Of a stretch of DNA of 64,000 nucleotides, positions 54,556 to 62,330 are shown one piece after another (the first letter of the stretch is position 1; the number at the start of each line of letters is the position of its first letter). The stretch covers positions 1-64,000 of the forward strand of contig PHBK01000001.1 in NCBI GenBank assembly GCA_002840565.1, written 5' to 3'. The position numbers and the translations under genes are program-made. The notes below the pieces were generated by a model. The model made no database searches and was not told where the DNA came from. It saw only the letters and a program-made list of their open reading frames with translations. Source of the DNA: Deltaproteobacteria bacterium HGW-Deltaproteobacteria-12. GTDB taxonomy: Bacteria > Desulfobacterota > Syntrophia > Syntrophales > Smithellaceae.

Positions 54556-55740
54556 ATGGGCCTGATGAATGATTACATCAGCAAAAGAATGAGCGCTAAC
54601 GAACTGGAACAGGAATTATTGGTGCTTATTAAAAAGTATAATGAGCATAGAAAAACCTATCTTCTTGTCATGGCGAGCGCCTTAGGCAAGCCCATTCCTG
54701 ACGTTGTCTTGTCGCAGGAAGATTTCTATATGGTTGCCGACATGCTGAATGATTTAGACGGAATCGCGAAAGTAGATATTTATTTGGAAACACCTGGCGG
54801 TAGTGGTGAAGCCGCCGAAGAGATCGTCGAATTTCTCCGCAAAGAATTTGAATATGTGTCGTTTGTTGTGTCGGGGGAGGCTAAAAGCGCCGGAACGTTG
54901 ATGGTATTATCCGGCGATGAAATTTTAATGACGAAAACCGGAAGTTTAGGACCGATAGATGCCCAGGTAAAAATTGGCCGAACAACCATTTCTGCATATG
55001 ACTATATGGAATGGGTTGAGGAAAAATCGAAGGAAGCTGACGCGAAAAAGCGGCTTAACCCTTTTGATGCTACGATGGTTGCCCAGATTAGTCCGGGTGA
55101 ATTAAAAGGTGTGAACCATGCGTTGAGATTTGCGGAAGACTTGGTTGGCAAATGGTTGAAACAATATAAATTTAAGCATTGGACTGTGACCGAAACTAAA
55201 AAAACGGCTGTCACTGAAGCAATGAAAGAGAAGAGGGCAAAGGAAATCGCAAAGAAACTTATTGATCATGGAAAATGGCGCTCACATGGCCGGTCAATCA
55301 AGATTAAAGATTTAGAAGAGATAGGCCTGAGAATTACAGAAATAGAAAAGGATCGGATATTAAAAGACATAGTCTATCGAATACAAATTGTTTGTAGATT
55401 GCTGTTTTCAACAACAAATATTTATAAGATTTATGCGACGGAAAAAGATAAGATATTGAAATCGGCGGTTCAGACTCATGAAACACCACGTTTACCGCGA
55501 AATGTTAAGGTGCCGGATGTTGCGGAACTTGATCAAAAGTGCCCGCAATGCGGGAAACAACACAAAATTTATGCCAAACTTGCCAATAACAAACAAATAG
55601 ATAAGGATTTTCAGGCGCAAGGATTTAAACCTTTTCCTAATGATAATAAGCTTGTATGTGATTGTGGTTTTGTGATGGATATGGGTGGAATACGCAATGA
55701 GATAGAAGTAGGCACGGGCCTCAAAGTTCTTGCGTCTTGA
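54556..55740 (+). CDS. SDH-type ClpP-fold serine protease with C-terminal zinc ribbon
   Basis: 394 residues. The start follows AGGAGGATGAT, and the AGGAGG overlaps the methylase stop. The fold is that of the serine dehydrogenase/SppA-like ClpP superfamily: VDIYLETPGGSGEAAEEIV, VSGEAKSAGTLMVLSGDEIL (probable Ser nucleophile in KSAGT), and TGSLGPIDAQV. A Zn-ribbon-like tail follows with Cys329, Cys332, Cys368 and Cys370 (CPQCGK, CDCG). No signal peptide or membrane helix is visible, so it is likely cytoplasmic. It is the fourth gene of the helicase-methylase operon. The family annotation is firm; its role as a defence effector or regulator is inference. Confidence 0.85.
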   Translation: MGLMNDYISKRMSANELEQELLVLIKKYNEHRKTYLLVMASALGKPIPDVVLSQEDFYMVADMLNDLDGIAKVDIYLETPGGSGEAAEEIVEFLRKEFEYVSFVVSGEAKSAGTLMVLSGDEILMTKTGSLGPIDAQVKIGRTTISAYDYMEWVEEKSKEADAKKRLNPFDATMVAQISPGELKGVNHALRFAEDLVGKWLKQYKFKHWTVTETKKTAVTEAMKEKRAKEIAKKLIDHGKWRSHGRSIKIKDLEEIGLRITEIEKDRILKDIVYRIQIVCRLLFSTTNIYKIYATEKDKILKSAVQTHETPRLPRNVKVPDVAELDQKCPQCGKQHKIYAKLANNKQIDKDFQAQGFKPFPNDNKLVCDCGFVMDMGGIRNEIEVGTGLKVLAS

Positions 55741-55820
55741 GATTGAATAGGGTAAGAATAAAAACGTAAAAGCAAACAAGAAAAACGCTAGGCTGACTAA
55801 TAGAAGGAAACGGTGCGACA

Positions 55821-56003
55821 ATGAAAAAGAATCATATTGTGAAAGATAATGACGAAGCGCATCTTCTGAAATTTTTAGAAAAAACTAAAGAAGGCAAATA
55901 CGCCAAGATCGAAAAAAGCTCGCTTTCATTTATCCGCATCAGCGAAAGCGAAGACTTTGCTGAGCCGATTCCAGAAGAGTGCTACTACTACAGCGTTTCA
56001 TAG
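55821..56003 (+). CDS. Small 60-residue protein at the end of the defence-like operon
   Basis: 60 residues, charged, without a known domain (MKKNHIVKDNDEAHLLKFLE... ...CYYYSVS). It follows the protease by 80 nt on the same strand, with AAGGA about 12 nt before the ATG. It is a plausible operon member, perhaps an inhibitor or adaptor, but it could be a chance frame. Its composition is like that of its neighbours. Confidence 0.4.
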   Translation: MKKNHIVKDNDEAHLLKFLEKTKEGKYAKIEKSSLSFIRISESEDFAEPIPEECYYYSVS

Positions 56004-56118
56004 TCCTATCCAACACCAGTTTTTATACTCGCCGAACTAATTTCGTAATTACAGGACATATAACTTAATTCGTTTTTTCCGGAGACGGTCCTTAGAAAGC
56101 CAGAGGCGGTAAACTTTG

Positions 56119-56850
56119 TTATCTCTGGAGCGACAGAGGCAGTTCCAGATTATTCTCTTCGAGCAGCGTTCTGTTGGAAAGGATTTCTCGGGCCGGGCCG
56201 TCGGCAGCGACCGTGCCTTCCCGAATCACGATACAGCGGGAACAGACATCCAGGATCAGGTCGAGGTCGTGCGAGGCGATGATCCGGGAGTGGGAGAATG
56301 TCTTAAGCAGGTTGATGAGCAGACGGCGCGATTTCGGATCGAGGTTGGCGGCAGGCTCGTCCATTGCCAGGATGTCGGGCTCCAGCGCCATGACCGCAGC
56401 AATGGCGACAGCGCTTTTCTGGCCGCAGGAAAGGTGGTGCGGCGGTTTGTCCCGCAGTTCAAAGCTGTTTACGAGCTTCAAGGCAGCGCTGACCCGCAGC
56501 GCAACGTCCTCTTCCTCCAGACCGAGATTGAGGGGGCCGAAGGCGACGTCATCATAAACAGTCGGCATGAACAGCTGGTCATCGGGATTCTGAAAGACGA
56601 TGCCGACCTTTTTCCGGATTTCCTGCCGGGTTTTGCGGGTGAGATGAAGATCGCCGATTGTTACCGTCCCCGATGTGGGCAGAAGGTGGCCGTTCATATG
56701 CAAAAGCAGGGTGGACTTGCCGGCGCCGTTGGCCCCGATAATGCCGACCGCTTCACCGTGGGTAATGCGGAAGGATAGGTTCCGCAAGGCCTCCGTCCCA
56801 TCCGGATAGCGGAAAAACACATTTTTAAAATCGACAATATGATGGCTCAT
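56119..56850 (-). CDS. nikO: Nickel/cobalt ECF transporter ATP-binding protein
   Basis: 243 residues. Walker A is GIIGANGAGKSTLLLHMNGHLL, the signature LSCGQKSAVAIAAVMAL and Walker B ILAMDEPAANLDP, followed by SRIIASHDLDLILDVCSR with the switch His. The CbiO/NikO family is clear. It overlaps nikQ by 4 nt and is the last gene of nikMN-Q-O. Nickel rather than cobalt is preferred here because of the NikR-type operator upstream of the operon (59516-59542). A decayed copy of part of this gene lies at 38884-39094. Confidence 0.88.
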   Translation of the reverse strand: MSHHIVDFKNVFFRYPDGTEALRNLSFRITHGEAVGIIGANGAGKSTLLLHMNGHLLPTSGTVTIGDLHLTRKTRQEIRKKVGIVFQNPDDQLFMPTVYDDVAFGPLNLGLEEEDVALRVSAALKLVNSFELRDKPPHHLSCGQKSAVAIAAVMALEPDILAMDEPAANLDPKSRRLLINLLKTFSHSRIIASHDLDLILDVCSRCIVIREGTVAADGPAREILSNRTLLEENNLELPLSLQR

Positions 56851-57656
56851 AAGAACAACTCCTGAAAAAAGCGGCCGAGTATTTCGGAGACCGGGTAAAA
56901 ACGAAAGACAAGCAGATAGACGGCAACCAGGCCCGCGAAGACCAGATCCCGCCAGGCAATCGAATATCGTTTACGGGCCGGCATATCCCCCTGAAAACCC
57001 CGTGCCAGCATCGCGTAGTAGATCCTTTCGGCCCGCTCGACGGTCCGGAGAAAAAGAACCCCGACAATACGGACGAAGACTTTTATTCCCGTGCCCTTGC
57101 GGCCAAACGACCTCATATCACGCGCCCGGATGATGCGCATGACCTCCTCGGCGAGGACAAAAATATAGCGATAGAGGAAGAGGAGCTGTGAAACGAAAAC
57201 GGAAGGCAAGCCCAGTTGCCGGAGCGCATGGCAGACCGTCGGGAAAGAAGTCGTGGCGATGAGAAGCAGCGCCGTGCTGACTGTCAGGAGAAACTTAAAC
57301 AGGATGGAGGCAAAAGAGAACCATCCCGCCGCCAGAGTCAATCCCGGAAAAACCGTTACCTGCGCGGTATCCAGCAGGGGATTAAAGATACCGATAAAAA
57401 TCGCGAAGGGTGAAACAATTGCGACCTTTTTCAGAATAAACCACAGCGGAATTTCTCCGGCGGTCAGAAGTATTGCCGGGAAGAGCAGGAAAGGGAAAAG
57501 CCCCGCCACCTCGTACTTGGAGAAGGAAATGACGGTGAAGAGAAAGAGCAGGGTGGTGATCAGCTTGATCCGGGGGTCGAGCCGATGCACAAAGGTGTTC
57601 GAATAAGATAGTCTGTCCAGATACCCGATATTATAATATTGTGTGTCAAAGGCCAT
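56847..57656 (-). CDS. nikQ: Nickel/cobalt ECF transporter transmembrane protein
   Basis: 269 residues from the ATG at 57654-57656, 2 nt after the stop of nikM (TGATAATG). An in-frame start farther up would overlap nikM. Several hydrophobic helices (IKLITTLLFLFTVISFSKYE, ASILFKFLLTVSTALLLIATT, FVSQLLFLYRYIFVLAEEV) and the CbiQ coupling motif (RIIRARDMRSFG, then YYAMLARGFQGDM) identify the T component. It links the ATPase to the substrate-specific NikMN component. The operon order nikMN-Q-O is standard. Confidence 0.88.
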   Translation of the reverse strand: MAFDTQYYNIGYLDRLSYSNTFVHRLDPRIKLITTLLFLFTVISFSKYEVAGLFPFLLFPAILLTAGEIPLWFILKKVAIVSPFAIFIGIFNPLLDTAQVTVFPGLTLAAGWFSFASILFKFLLTVSTALLLIATTSFPTVCHALRQLGLPSVFVSQLLFLYRYIFVLAEEVMRIIRARDMRSFGRKGTGIKVFVRIVGVLFLRTVERAERIYYAMLARGFQGDMPARKRYSIAWRDLVFAGLVAVYLLVFRFYPVSEILGRFFQELFL

Positions 57657-57658
57657 TA

Positions 57659-58699
57659 TCAGCTTTGCCTTTTTCTGAAGATTCGAATTCCCCATCCGAT
57701 CAACACAACCAGACCCAGGACAATGGCGCTTCCCAGTATCCCGGATACAGAGGCGCCGGCTTTGACGCCCGGCCAGGAGGAAGATTCTGCGTTTTTGCCT
57801 GCCTCGCGTGCTGCCGACCGGAAATTGTAGTCCGGAAGAAAGGCGGTCTTTTCCTGAATTTCCTTGAGAACGGGCGCGATGCCCTTTTCCTGCTCAGCCA
57901 GTTCTCCCTTTCCGGTAATCTTTTCGATGGACCATTCCAGGCCGTCCGGAGAAGTTGAGGCAAACCAGGAGAGAATCCCACCGGTGAGGACTGCCAGGGT
58001 CGCGAAGACCATCAGGATGTTTTTGATGGGAATCCCCGCACCAGGGGGGCCGGAGAGGAGACTGTTTTCGAGAAACTCCGGCTTGGCGCTCTGCACATAT
58101 TTGATGATTCCGGCTGTAACAAATCCCTCCACGAGACCGATGGCCAGATGTATCGGCTGCATAAGAAGAACAAAGCTGTTGAAGGGCAATTCACTCTTAC
58201 CCGACAGAAGCGTTTCCAGCACAACCGAGAAAGCGCCCAATTGCAGGGCGATCAGTGCGCTCAGAACCGCGGCGATGGACAGTCTCTTCTTACTCCCTCC
58301 GTTTCCGGCTATGGGTCTGTAGATCAGGGGGTAGGCTAGAAAGCATGGATAGACGCCCAGATTCCAGATGTTGCACCCCAGGGCAAGCAAGCCGCCGTCG
58401 GCAAAGAACAGCGCCTGCACCGTCAGAACGGAAGCCATGACGAGAAATGCCGCATAAGGTCCCAGGATGACGGCCAGAATCATGCCTCCGCCAAGGTGGC
58501 CGCTCGAACCGGTGCCGGGGATGGTGAAATTGATCATCTGGGCGGCAAAGATAAATGCGCCCATAACACCCATCAGGGGAATTGTTTTGTTGTCAATGTT
58601 CTCCTTCAGTTTTCCGGATGAATATCCAATGGCGGCCAGTGATCCGGCCCACATCGTTGCGCCGACCGCCGGGGAGAGCAGAGCATCTGCCATGTGCAT
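57659..58699 (-). CDS. nikMN: Nickel/cobalt ECF transporter, fused NikMN substrate component
   Basis: 346 residues. The N-terminus MHMADALLSPAV carries the metal-binding residues of CbiM/NikM. Membrane helices follow with FTIPGTGSSGHLGGGMILAVILGP and ALGCNIWNLGVYP. The C-terminal third contains the PDGLE signature of the N component (STSPDGLEWSIEK) and a last helix, so M and N are fused, a common layout for nickel systems. It is the substrate-binding part. The NikR-type operator upstream supports nickel. Confidence 0.88.
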   Translation of the reverse strand: MHMADALLSPAVGATMWAGSLAAIGYSSGKLKENIDNKTIPLMGVMGAFIFAAQMINFTIPGTGSSGHLGGGMILAVILGPYAAFLVMASVLTVQALFFADGGLLALGCNIWNLGVYPCFLAYPLIYRPIAGNGGSKKRLSIAAVLSALIALQLGAFSVVLETLLSGKSELPFNSFVLLMQPIHLAIGLVEGFVTAGIIKYVQSAKPEFLENSLLSGPPGAGIPIKNILMVFATLAVLTGGILSWFASTSPDGLEWSIEKITGKGELAEQEKGIAPVLKEIQEKTAFLPDYNFRSAAREAGKNAESSSWPGVKAGASVSGILGSAIVLGLVVLIGWGIRIFRKRQS

Positions 58700-58717
58700 G
58701 ATCTGTTTCCTTTCGTT

Positions 58718-59500
58718 TTAAAAGCGGAGGGTAATTCCCGCCAGCAGTGAGTAGTCGGTCTCAGATGAGTTCAAGCCGTATTTTACGCCGCAGTCGAGAT
58801 CAATATTTTCAGTCAAGGAATAGATCAGACCACCGATGAGGAAGGCGGGATCGTTTACCGCGTTGTCAGAGGGATTGCGTTCGATGCCGACGTTGGCCAC
58901 CAGCTTCAGATTTTTAATCGTCTCCCAGGTTGCAGCCAGAGAGGCATGCCAGATATTTATCCGCTCATCAACCTTGTTTTCATTGCGAACATAACCCAGA
59001 TTCACATGAAATGCCCAGTCAGCAATTTCTTTTGATCCGATCAGAAAGGCCTGATAGCCGATCTCTCCGGCTCCCTGTCCTTTTTTGTAATCGCCGCTGG
59101 GAATGCGGAAGCCCGGTTTCAACGCCAGACTGAAGCCGTCTTTTTCCAGGAAACGCCATTTGGCCTCCATGACCGTATCGGAAATCCCTGTTTCATCATA
59201 TACGGTTATGTTGTCTTCGGCGATTTTTCCCCATTGGTAAGGGACAGTTAAAACCAAATCAATATTATCGATTATGCCGTACGACAGAGTGGCAGATGCC
59301 TGTCCACCCGTTATTTTGACGTTAACACCGTCAACGGTTTCTTTATCCGAGTCGTATTGACCGTTCAGTTCCAGCTGGAATTTACCCTTTCCCTGCGTTC
59401 CCGCGTCGTCGGTAATCAGCGGGTGGGCAGCCCAAGAAGATCCCGGCGCAACCAATACCAATGATAAAAGAAGTCCGGCCAGTAATCCGGAGAAGTTCAT
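58718..59500 (-). CDS. Outer-membrane beta-barrel protein of the nickel operon
   Basis: 260 residues. A signal peptide (GLLAGLLLSLVLVAPGSSWA) is followed by repeated amphipathic strands and a terminal Phe (SLLAGITLRF), resembling the MetA-pathway/phenol-degradation family of putative transporters. It begins the operon 18 nt ahead of nikMN, and the NikR-type operator lies in front of it. A role as the outer-membrane channel for nickel is inferred from context. Family function is not firmly established. Confidence 0.72.
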   Translation of the reverse strand: MNFSGLLAGLLLSLVLVAPGSSWAAHPLITDDAGTQGKGKFQLELNGQYDSDKETVDGVNVKITGGQASATLSYGIIDNIDLVLTVPYQWGKIAEDNITVYDETGISDTVMEAKWRFLEKDGFSLALKPGFRIPSGDYKKGQGAGEIGYQAFLIGSKEIADWAFHVNLGYVRNENKVDERINIWHASLAATWETIKNLKLVANVGIERNPSDNAVNDPAFLIGGLIYSLTENIDLDCGVKYGLNSSETDYSLLAGITLRF

Positions 59501-59515
59501 GTCTGTAATCCTATT

Positions 59516-59542
59516 GTGCTACGTTTTTATCTTTAGTAGCAT
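59516..59542 (-). promoter_or_regulatory. Putative NikR operator overlapping a sigma-70 promoter
   Basis: GTGCTAC at 59516-59522, 13 bp, GTAGCAT at 59536-59542: an inverted repeat with one mismatch. It has the layout GTGTTAC-N13/14-GTAACAC that I recall for deltaproteobacterial NikR sites. On the minus strand a -35 TTGACA (59560 to 59555) places the -10 region (ACTAAA/TAAAGA) inside the repeat. NikR binding would thus block transcription of the operon starting at 59500. Confidence 0.65.
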
Positions 59543-59661
59543 GAAAGGATGTTTTGTCAAGGTATTTTTCAGAAAACCAACTTGTTGCCGGCACAAAAAG
59601 ATCTTATGAAAATTTCATTCCCATCATTGACAAAGCTTTGCAGATGTATAAGACTGAAAAT

Positions 59662-59693
59662 CGGCAAAAAAGGGATTAAATCTCTTTTTGCCG
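59662..59693. repeat. Hairpin in the leader of the MoxR gene
   Basis: CGGCAAAAA at 59662-59670 and TTTTTGCCG at 59685-59693 form a perfect 9-bp stem with a further weaker inner stem. It is 37 nt before the MoxR start and could be a leader structure or a terminator for a short upstream transcript. Function unknown. Confidence 0.45.
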
Positions 59694-59729
59694 CAAAATG
59701 TTCGGAAAATAATAATTAAGGAGTATTTT

Positions 59730-60578
59730 ATGGTATCAGATCACCAACCGGCCAAATTCCGCGGCGCTTCGCGCTATGTTCTTGATGAGGAATTAGCTAA
59801 AATTGTCAATATTTCGATGGCTTTGGAAATGCCGCTGTTGCTTAAAGGAGAACCGGGCACGGGTAAAACAATGCTGGCGCATGCTATCACTGAAAGTCTG
59901 CATATGCCGCTGATTGTTCTCAATGTGAAATCCAGTATGAAGCTGATTGATGCGCTCTATCAATATGACACATTAACCCGTCTCAACGACAGCCGCTTTG
60001 GCGATTCCAGCCGCAATGTCCGGAACATTGAAGAATATATCAAGATGGGGAAAATCGGCCAGGCGTTTGTCGCGGAAAAGAAAGTTGTTCTTTTGATTGA
60101 TGAGATTGACAAAGCGGATACTGATTTTCAGGATGATATGCTGGATATTCTCGATCAAATGCAGTTTGATATTATGGAGATCGACAAAACCATAACCGCC
60201 AAACACCGGCCGGTGATAATAATCACTTCCAACGCGAAAAAAGATTTATCCGATCCTTTTCTCGGCCGCTGCAATTTTCATCACATCGCTTTCCCTGACC
60301 GTGATTTGATGCGGCAGATTATCGGAGTGCATTTTCCTGATCTCAACAGCGATCTTGCCGGCGCCTGCCTGGATGCCTTTTACCGGCTGCGTGATGTTCG
60401 CGGCGTCGAGAAGAAACCGGCCACCCGGGAGTTGATTAACTGGATTCGCGCCCTGCAGGCTGACCCGGACTTCCAGTTAAAGAATCTGAAAGCGGGGAAA
60501 ATGCCATATCTGGGTGTGCTTTTCAAAAAGAGCAATGACCTTTATATAGCGATGCATCAATCATCAGGGTCCAGATGA
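59730..60578 (+). CDS. MoxR-type AAA+ ATPase
   Basis: 282 residues from the ATG at 59730 with AAGGAG upstream. Walker A is LLKGEPGTGKTMLAHA near residue 36 and Walker B is VVLLIDEIDKADTDFQ near 117, with the arginine region in DPFLGRCNFHHI. MoxR ATPases act as chaperones inserting metals or cofactors, together with VWA-domain partners. The VWA gene begins 10 nt downstream, so the two form a typical pair. The target enzyme is not evident here; carbon-monoxide-dehydrogenase-type (CoxD/CoxE) maturation is one possibility by analogy. Confidence 0.9.
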   Translation: MVSDHQPAKFRGASRYVLDEELAKIVNISMALEMPLLLKGEPGTGKTMLAHAITESLHMPLIVLNVKSSMKLIDALYQYDTLTRLNDSRFGDSSRNVRNIEEYIKMGKIGQAFVAEKKVVLLIDEIDKADTDFQDDMLDILDQMQFDIMEIDKTITAKHRPVIIITSNAKKDLSDPFLGRCNFHHIAFPDRDLMRQIIGVHFPDLNSDLAGACLDAFYRLRDVRGVEKKPATRELINWIRALQADPDFQLKNLKAGKMPYLGVLFKKSNDLYIAMHQSSGSR

Positions 60579-60587
60579 GATAATTTT

Positions 60588-61781
60588 ATGTTTGTAAATT
60601 TTTTCTTTATGTTGCGGGATAAAGGGATACCGGTTTCTCCGAAGTCCTTTCTGCTTTTGCAAAAAGCGCTGGGCATGGGATTGGTCCGGTCTTTGGAGGA
60701 CTTTTATATAGCCGCCCGCGCTTTACTGATCAAGAGCGAACGTTATTTTGACCTCTATGACACGGTCTTTGCCGGTGCGTTTCGCGGCGTTGTGGAAGCC
60801 GATCCCACGGAATTGGAACTGACCGAAATGGCCAAGGCGCTGCTCAACGAATGGCTGAAAGATCCTGGCGAAATAGCCAAAGTGCTCGGTCTGTCGGAAG
60901 AGGCCCTCAAGAAAATGACGCCGGAAGAGTTATTGGAATATTTCCGGCAGCGTTTAAAAGATCAAACCGAAGCGCATCACGGCGGCAATAAATGGATTGG
61001 AACCAAAGGCACTTCACCTGTCGGCCATTCCGGAGTTCATGCCGGCGGCATGCGCGTGGGCGGCAGCTCGCGAAGCAAATCGGCGGTAAAGGTTGCTCTC
61101 GAACATCGCTATCGGGATTATTCGCAGGAAGGTCCGATTACCCCTTCGCAAATAGGCGAAGCGCTGAAAAGGTTGAAATATTTAAAGCCGTCCGGTCCGC
61201 AGGATAATTTGAATATCGATAAAACTATTTATCAGACGATGCGCAATGCCGGTGAAATCGAGATTGTTTTTGACCGCAGGCTGTCCGACCGGCTGAAAGT
61301 GAAGTTAATGATCGATAACGGCGGTTGGTCGATGGACCCTTATGTGGAACTGGTCCAGGTTCTTTTTCATTATGCTAATTTTCAGTTCAAAGAAGTAGAT
61401 ATTTATTACTTCCATAACACTATTTATAAAAATGTCTGGCAGGATCCCGAACGCCGCAAAAAACCGGTGCCCGTGGAAGATTTTGTCCGCAGCGATCCGG
61501 AAACAAGGCTGATTATTGTCGGCGACGCCTCCATGGCACCGTATGAACTTGCTAATGCCAATGGCGCAATCTACGTTAATCAGACCTATTCTCAACCCAG
61601 TATCGAGTATCTGAAATTTCTGGCCAAAACATTCCGGCATGCCGTCTGGCTGAATCCTGTAATGCAGGACTCGTGGCAAAATGACTGGACAATTCAAAAT
61701 ATCGCGAGAATCTTCCCGATGTTTGAACTTACGCTGGATGGATTGGAAAAAGCTGTGCAGCGTTTGAGATCCCGCAATTAG
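60588..61781 (+). CDS. CoxE-like VWA-domain protein
   Basis: 397 residues. The N-terminal ~200 residues are helical and without a known domain. The C-terminal half is a CoxE-type VWA domain: VKLMIDNGGWSMDPYVELVQV carries the MIDAS-like metal site (D-x-G-x-x-S variant), and TRLIIVGDASMAPYEL follows. It partners the MoxR-like ATPase encoded just upstream. No structural genes of CO dehydrogenase or nitric-oxide reductase lie in the window, so the substrate is not known. Confidence 0.83.
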   Translation: MFVNFFFMLRDKGIPVSPKSFLLLQKALGMGLVRSLEDFYIAARALLIKSERYFDLYDTVFAGAFRGVVEADPTELELTEMAKALLNEWLKDPGEIAKVLGLSEEALKKMTPEELLEYFRQRLKDQTEAHHGGNKWIGTKGTSPVGHSGVHAGGMRVGGSSRSKSAVKVALEHRYRDYSQEGPITPSQIGEALKRLKYLKPSGPQDNLNIDKTIYQTMRNAGEIEIVFDRRLSDRLKVKLMIDNGGWSMDPYVELVQVLFHYANFQFKEVDIYYFHNTIYKNVWQDPERRKKPVPVEDFVRSDPETRLIIVGDASMAPYELANANGAIYVNQTYSQPSIEYLKFLAKTFRHAVWLNPVMQDSWQNDWTIQNIARIFPMFELTLDGLEKAVQRLRSRN

Positions 61782-61790
61782 TATTATTAT

Positions 61791-62330
61791 TTACTTAACG
61801 ATTTTATGAATGTCCCTGAACTCGGCGGCACCGGCGGTTTGCAGCAATTCGAAAAGGACCATTTCGGCAGAGGTCAGATATGCACCGGCGCTTTTCATGG
61901 CGTTAAGACCGATATCTCTGTTTTCTTTCGTGCGGGAGGAAACGGCATCGGTCACAACATGGACGGCATAACGGTTGTTGAGTAAATCCAAGGCGGTCTG
62001 GTAAACGCAAACATGGCTTTCAATGCCCATGATGATGGCCTCCCGGCGTCCCGACGATTCCAGTTTTTTCCGGAAATCACTGTTCCCCCAGCAGCTGAAG
62101 CTTTCCTTGGCAACGGGTTGAATATCGTTTAGTTCCGGGGCCAGGTCAGTTATAATGTGCCCTAATTTTTCCGGAATCTGTTCCGTAGCAATTACCGGCA
62201 GGTTTAATATTTTTGCTCCTCGGATCACTTTGGAGGCATTAATCAGAAGATTTTCCTTTTCCTGCATTGCCTGGAAGAGACTGCCCTGAATATCGATGAC
62301 AATTAATACTGCTGACCGGCGGCTGATCAT
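61791..62330 (-). CDS. Isochorismatase-family cysteine hydrolase
   Basis: 179 residues. The N-terminal segment AVLIVIDIQGSLFQAM holds the catalytic Asp, and GIESHVCVYQTALDLL near residue 105 carries the catalytic Cys. A Lys (VAKESFSCWGNSDF) fits the third triad residue. Substrates of this family include isochorismate, N-carbamoyl amines and nicotinamide; the actual one is unknown. The ATG overlaps the end of the HMG-CoA lyase gene (ATGA), so the two are co-transcribed and possibly coupled. Confidence 0.88.
   Translation of the reverse strand: MISRRSAVLIVIDIQGSLFQAMQEKENLLINASKVIRGAKILNLPVIATEQIPEKLGHIITDLAPELNDIQPVAKESFSCWGNSDFRKKLESSGRREAIIMGIESHVCVYQTALDLLNNRYAVHVVTDAVSSRTKENRDIGLNAMKSAGAYLTSAEMVLFELLQTAGAAEFRDIHKIVK

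Noticed and set aside
46816-56003. A prophage or integrative element carrying the ORF6N gene
   Set aside because: No integrase, capsid, tail, lysis or attachment-site signature was seen, and the surrounding genes fit a defence operon better.
57659-59729. Cobalamin riboswitch upstream of the CbiMNQO-type operon
   Set aside because: The 229-bp gap has no B12-box-like conserved core and instead has a NikR-type inverted repeat over the promoter.
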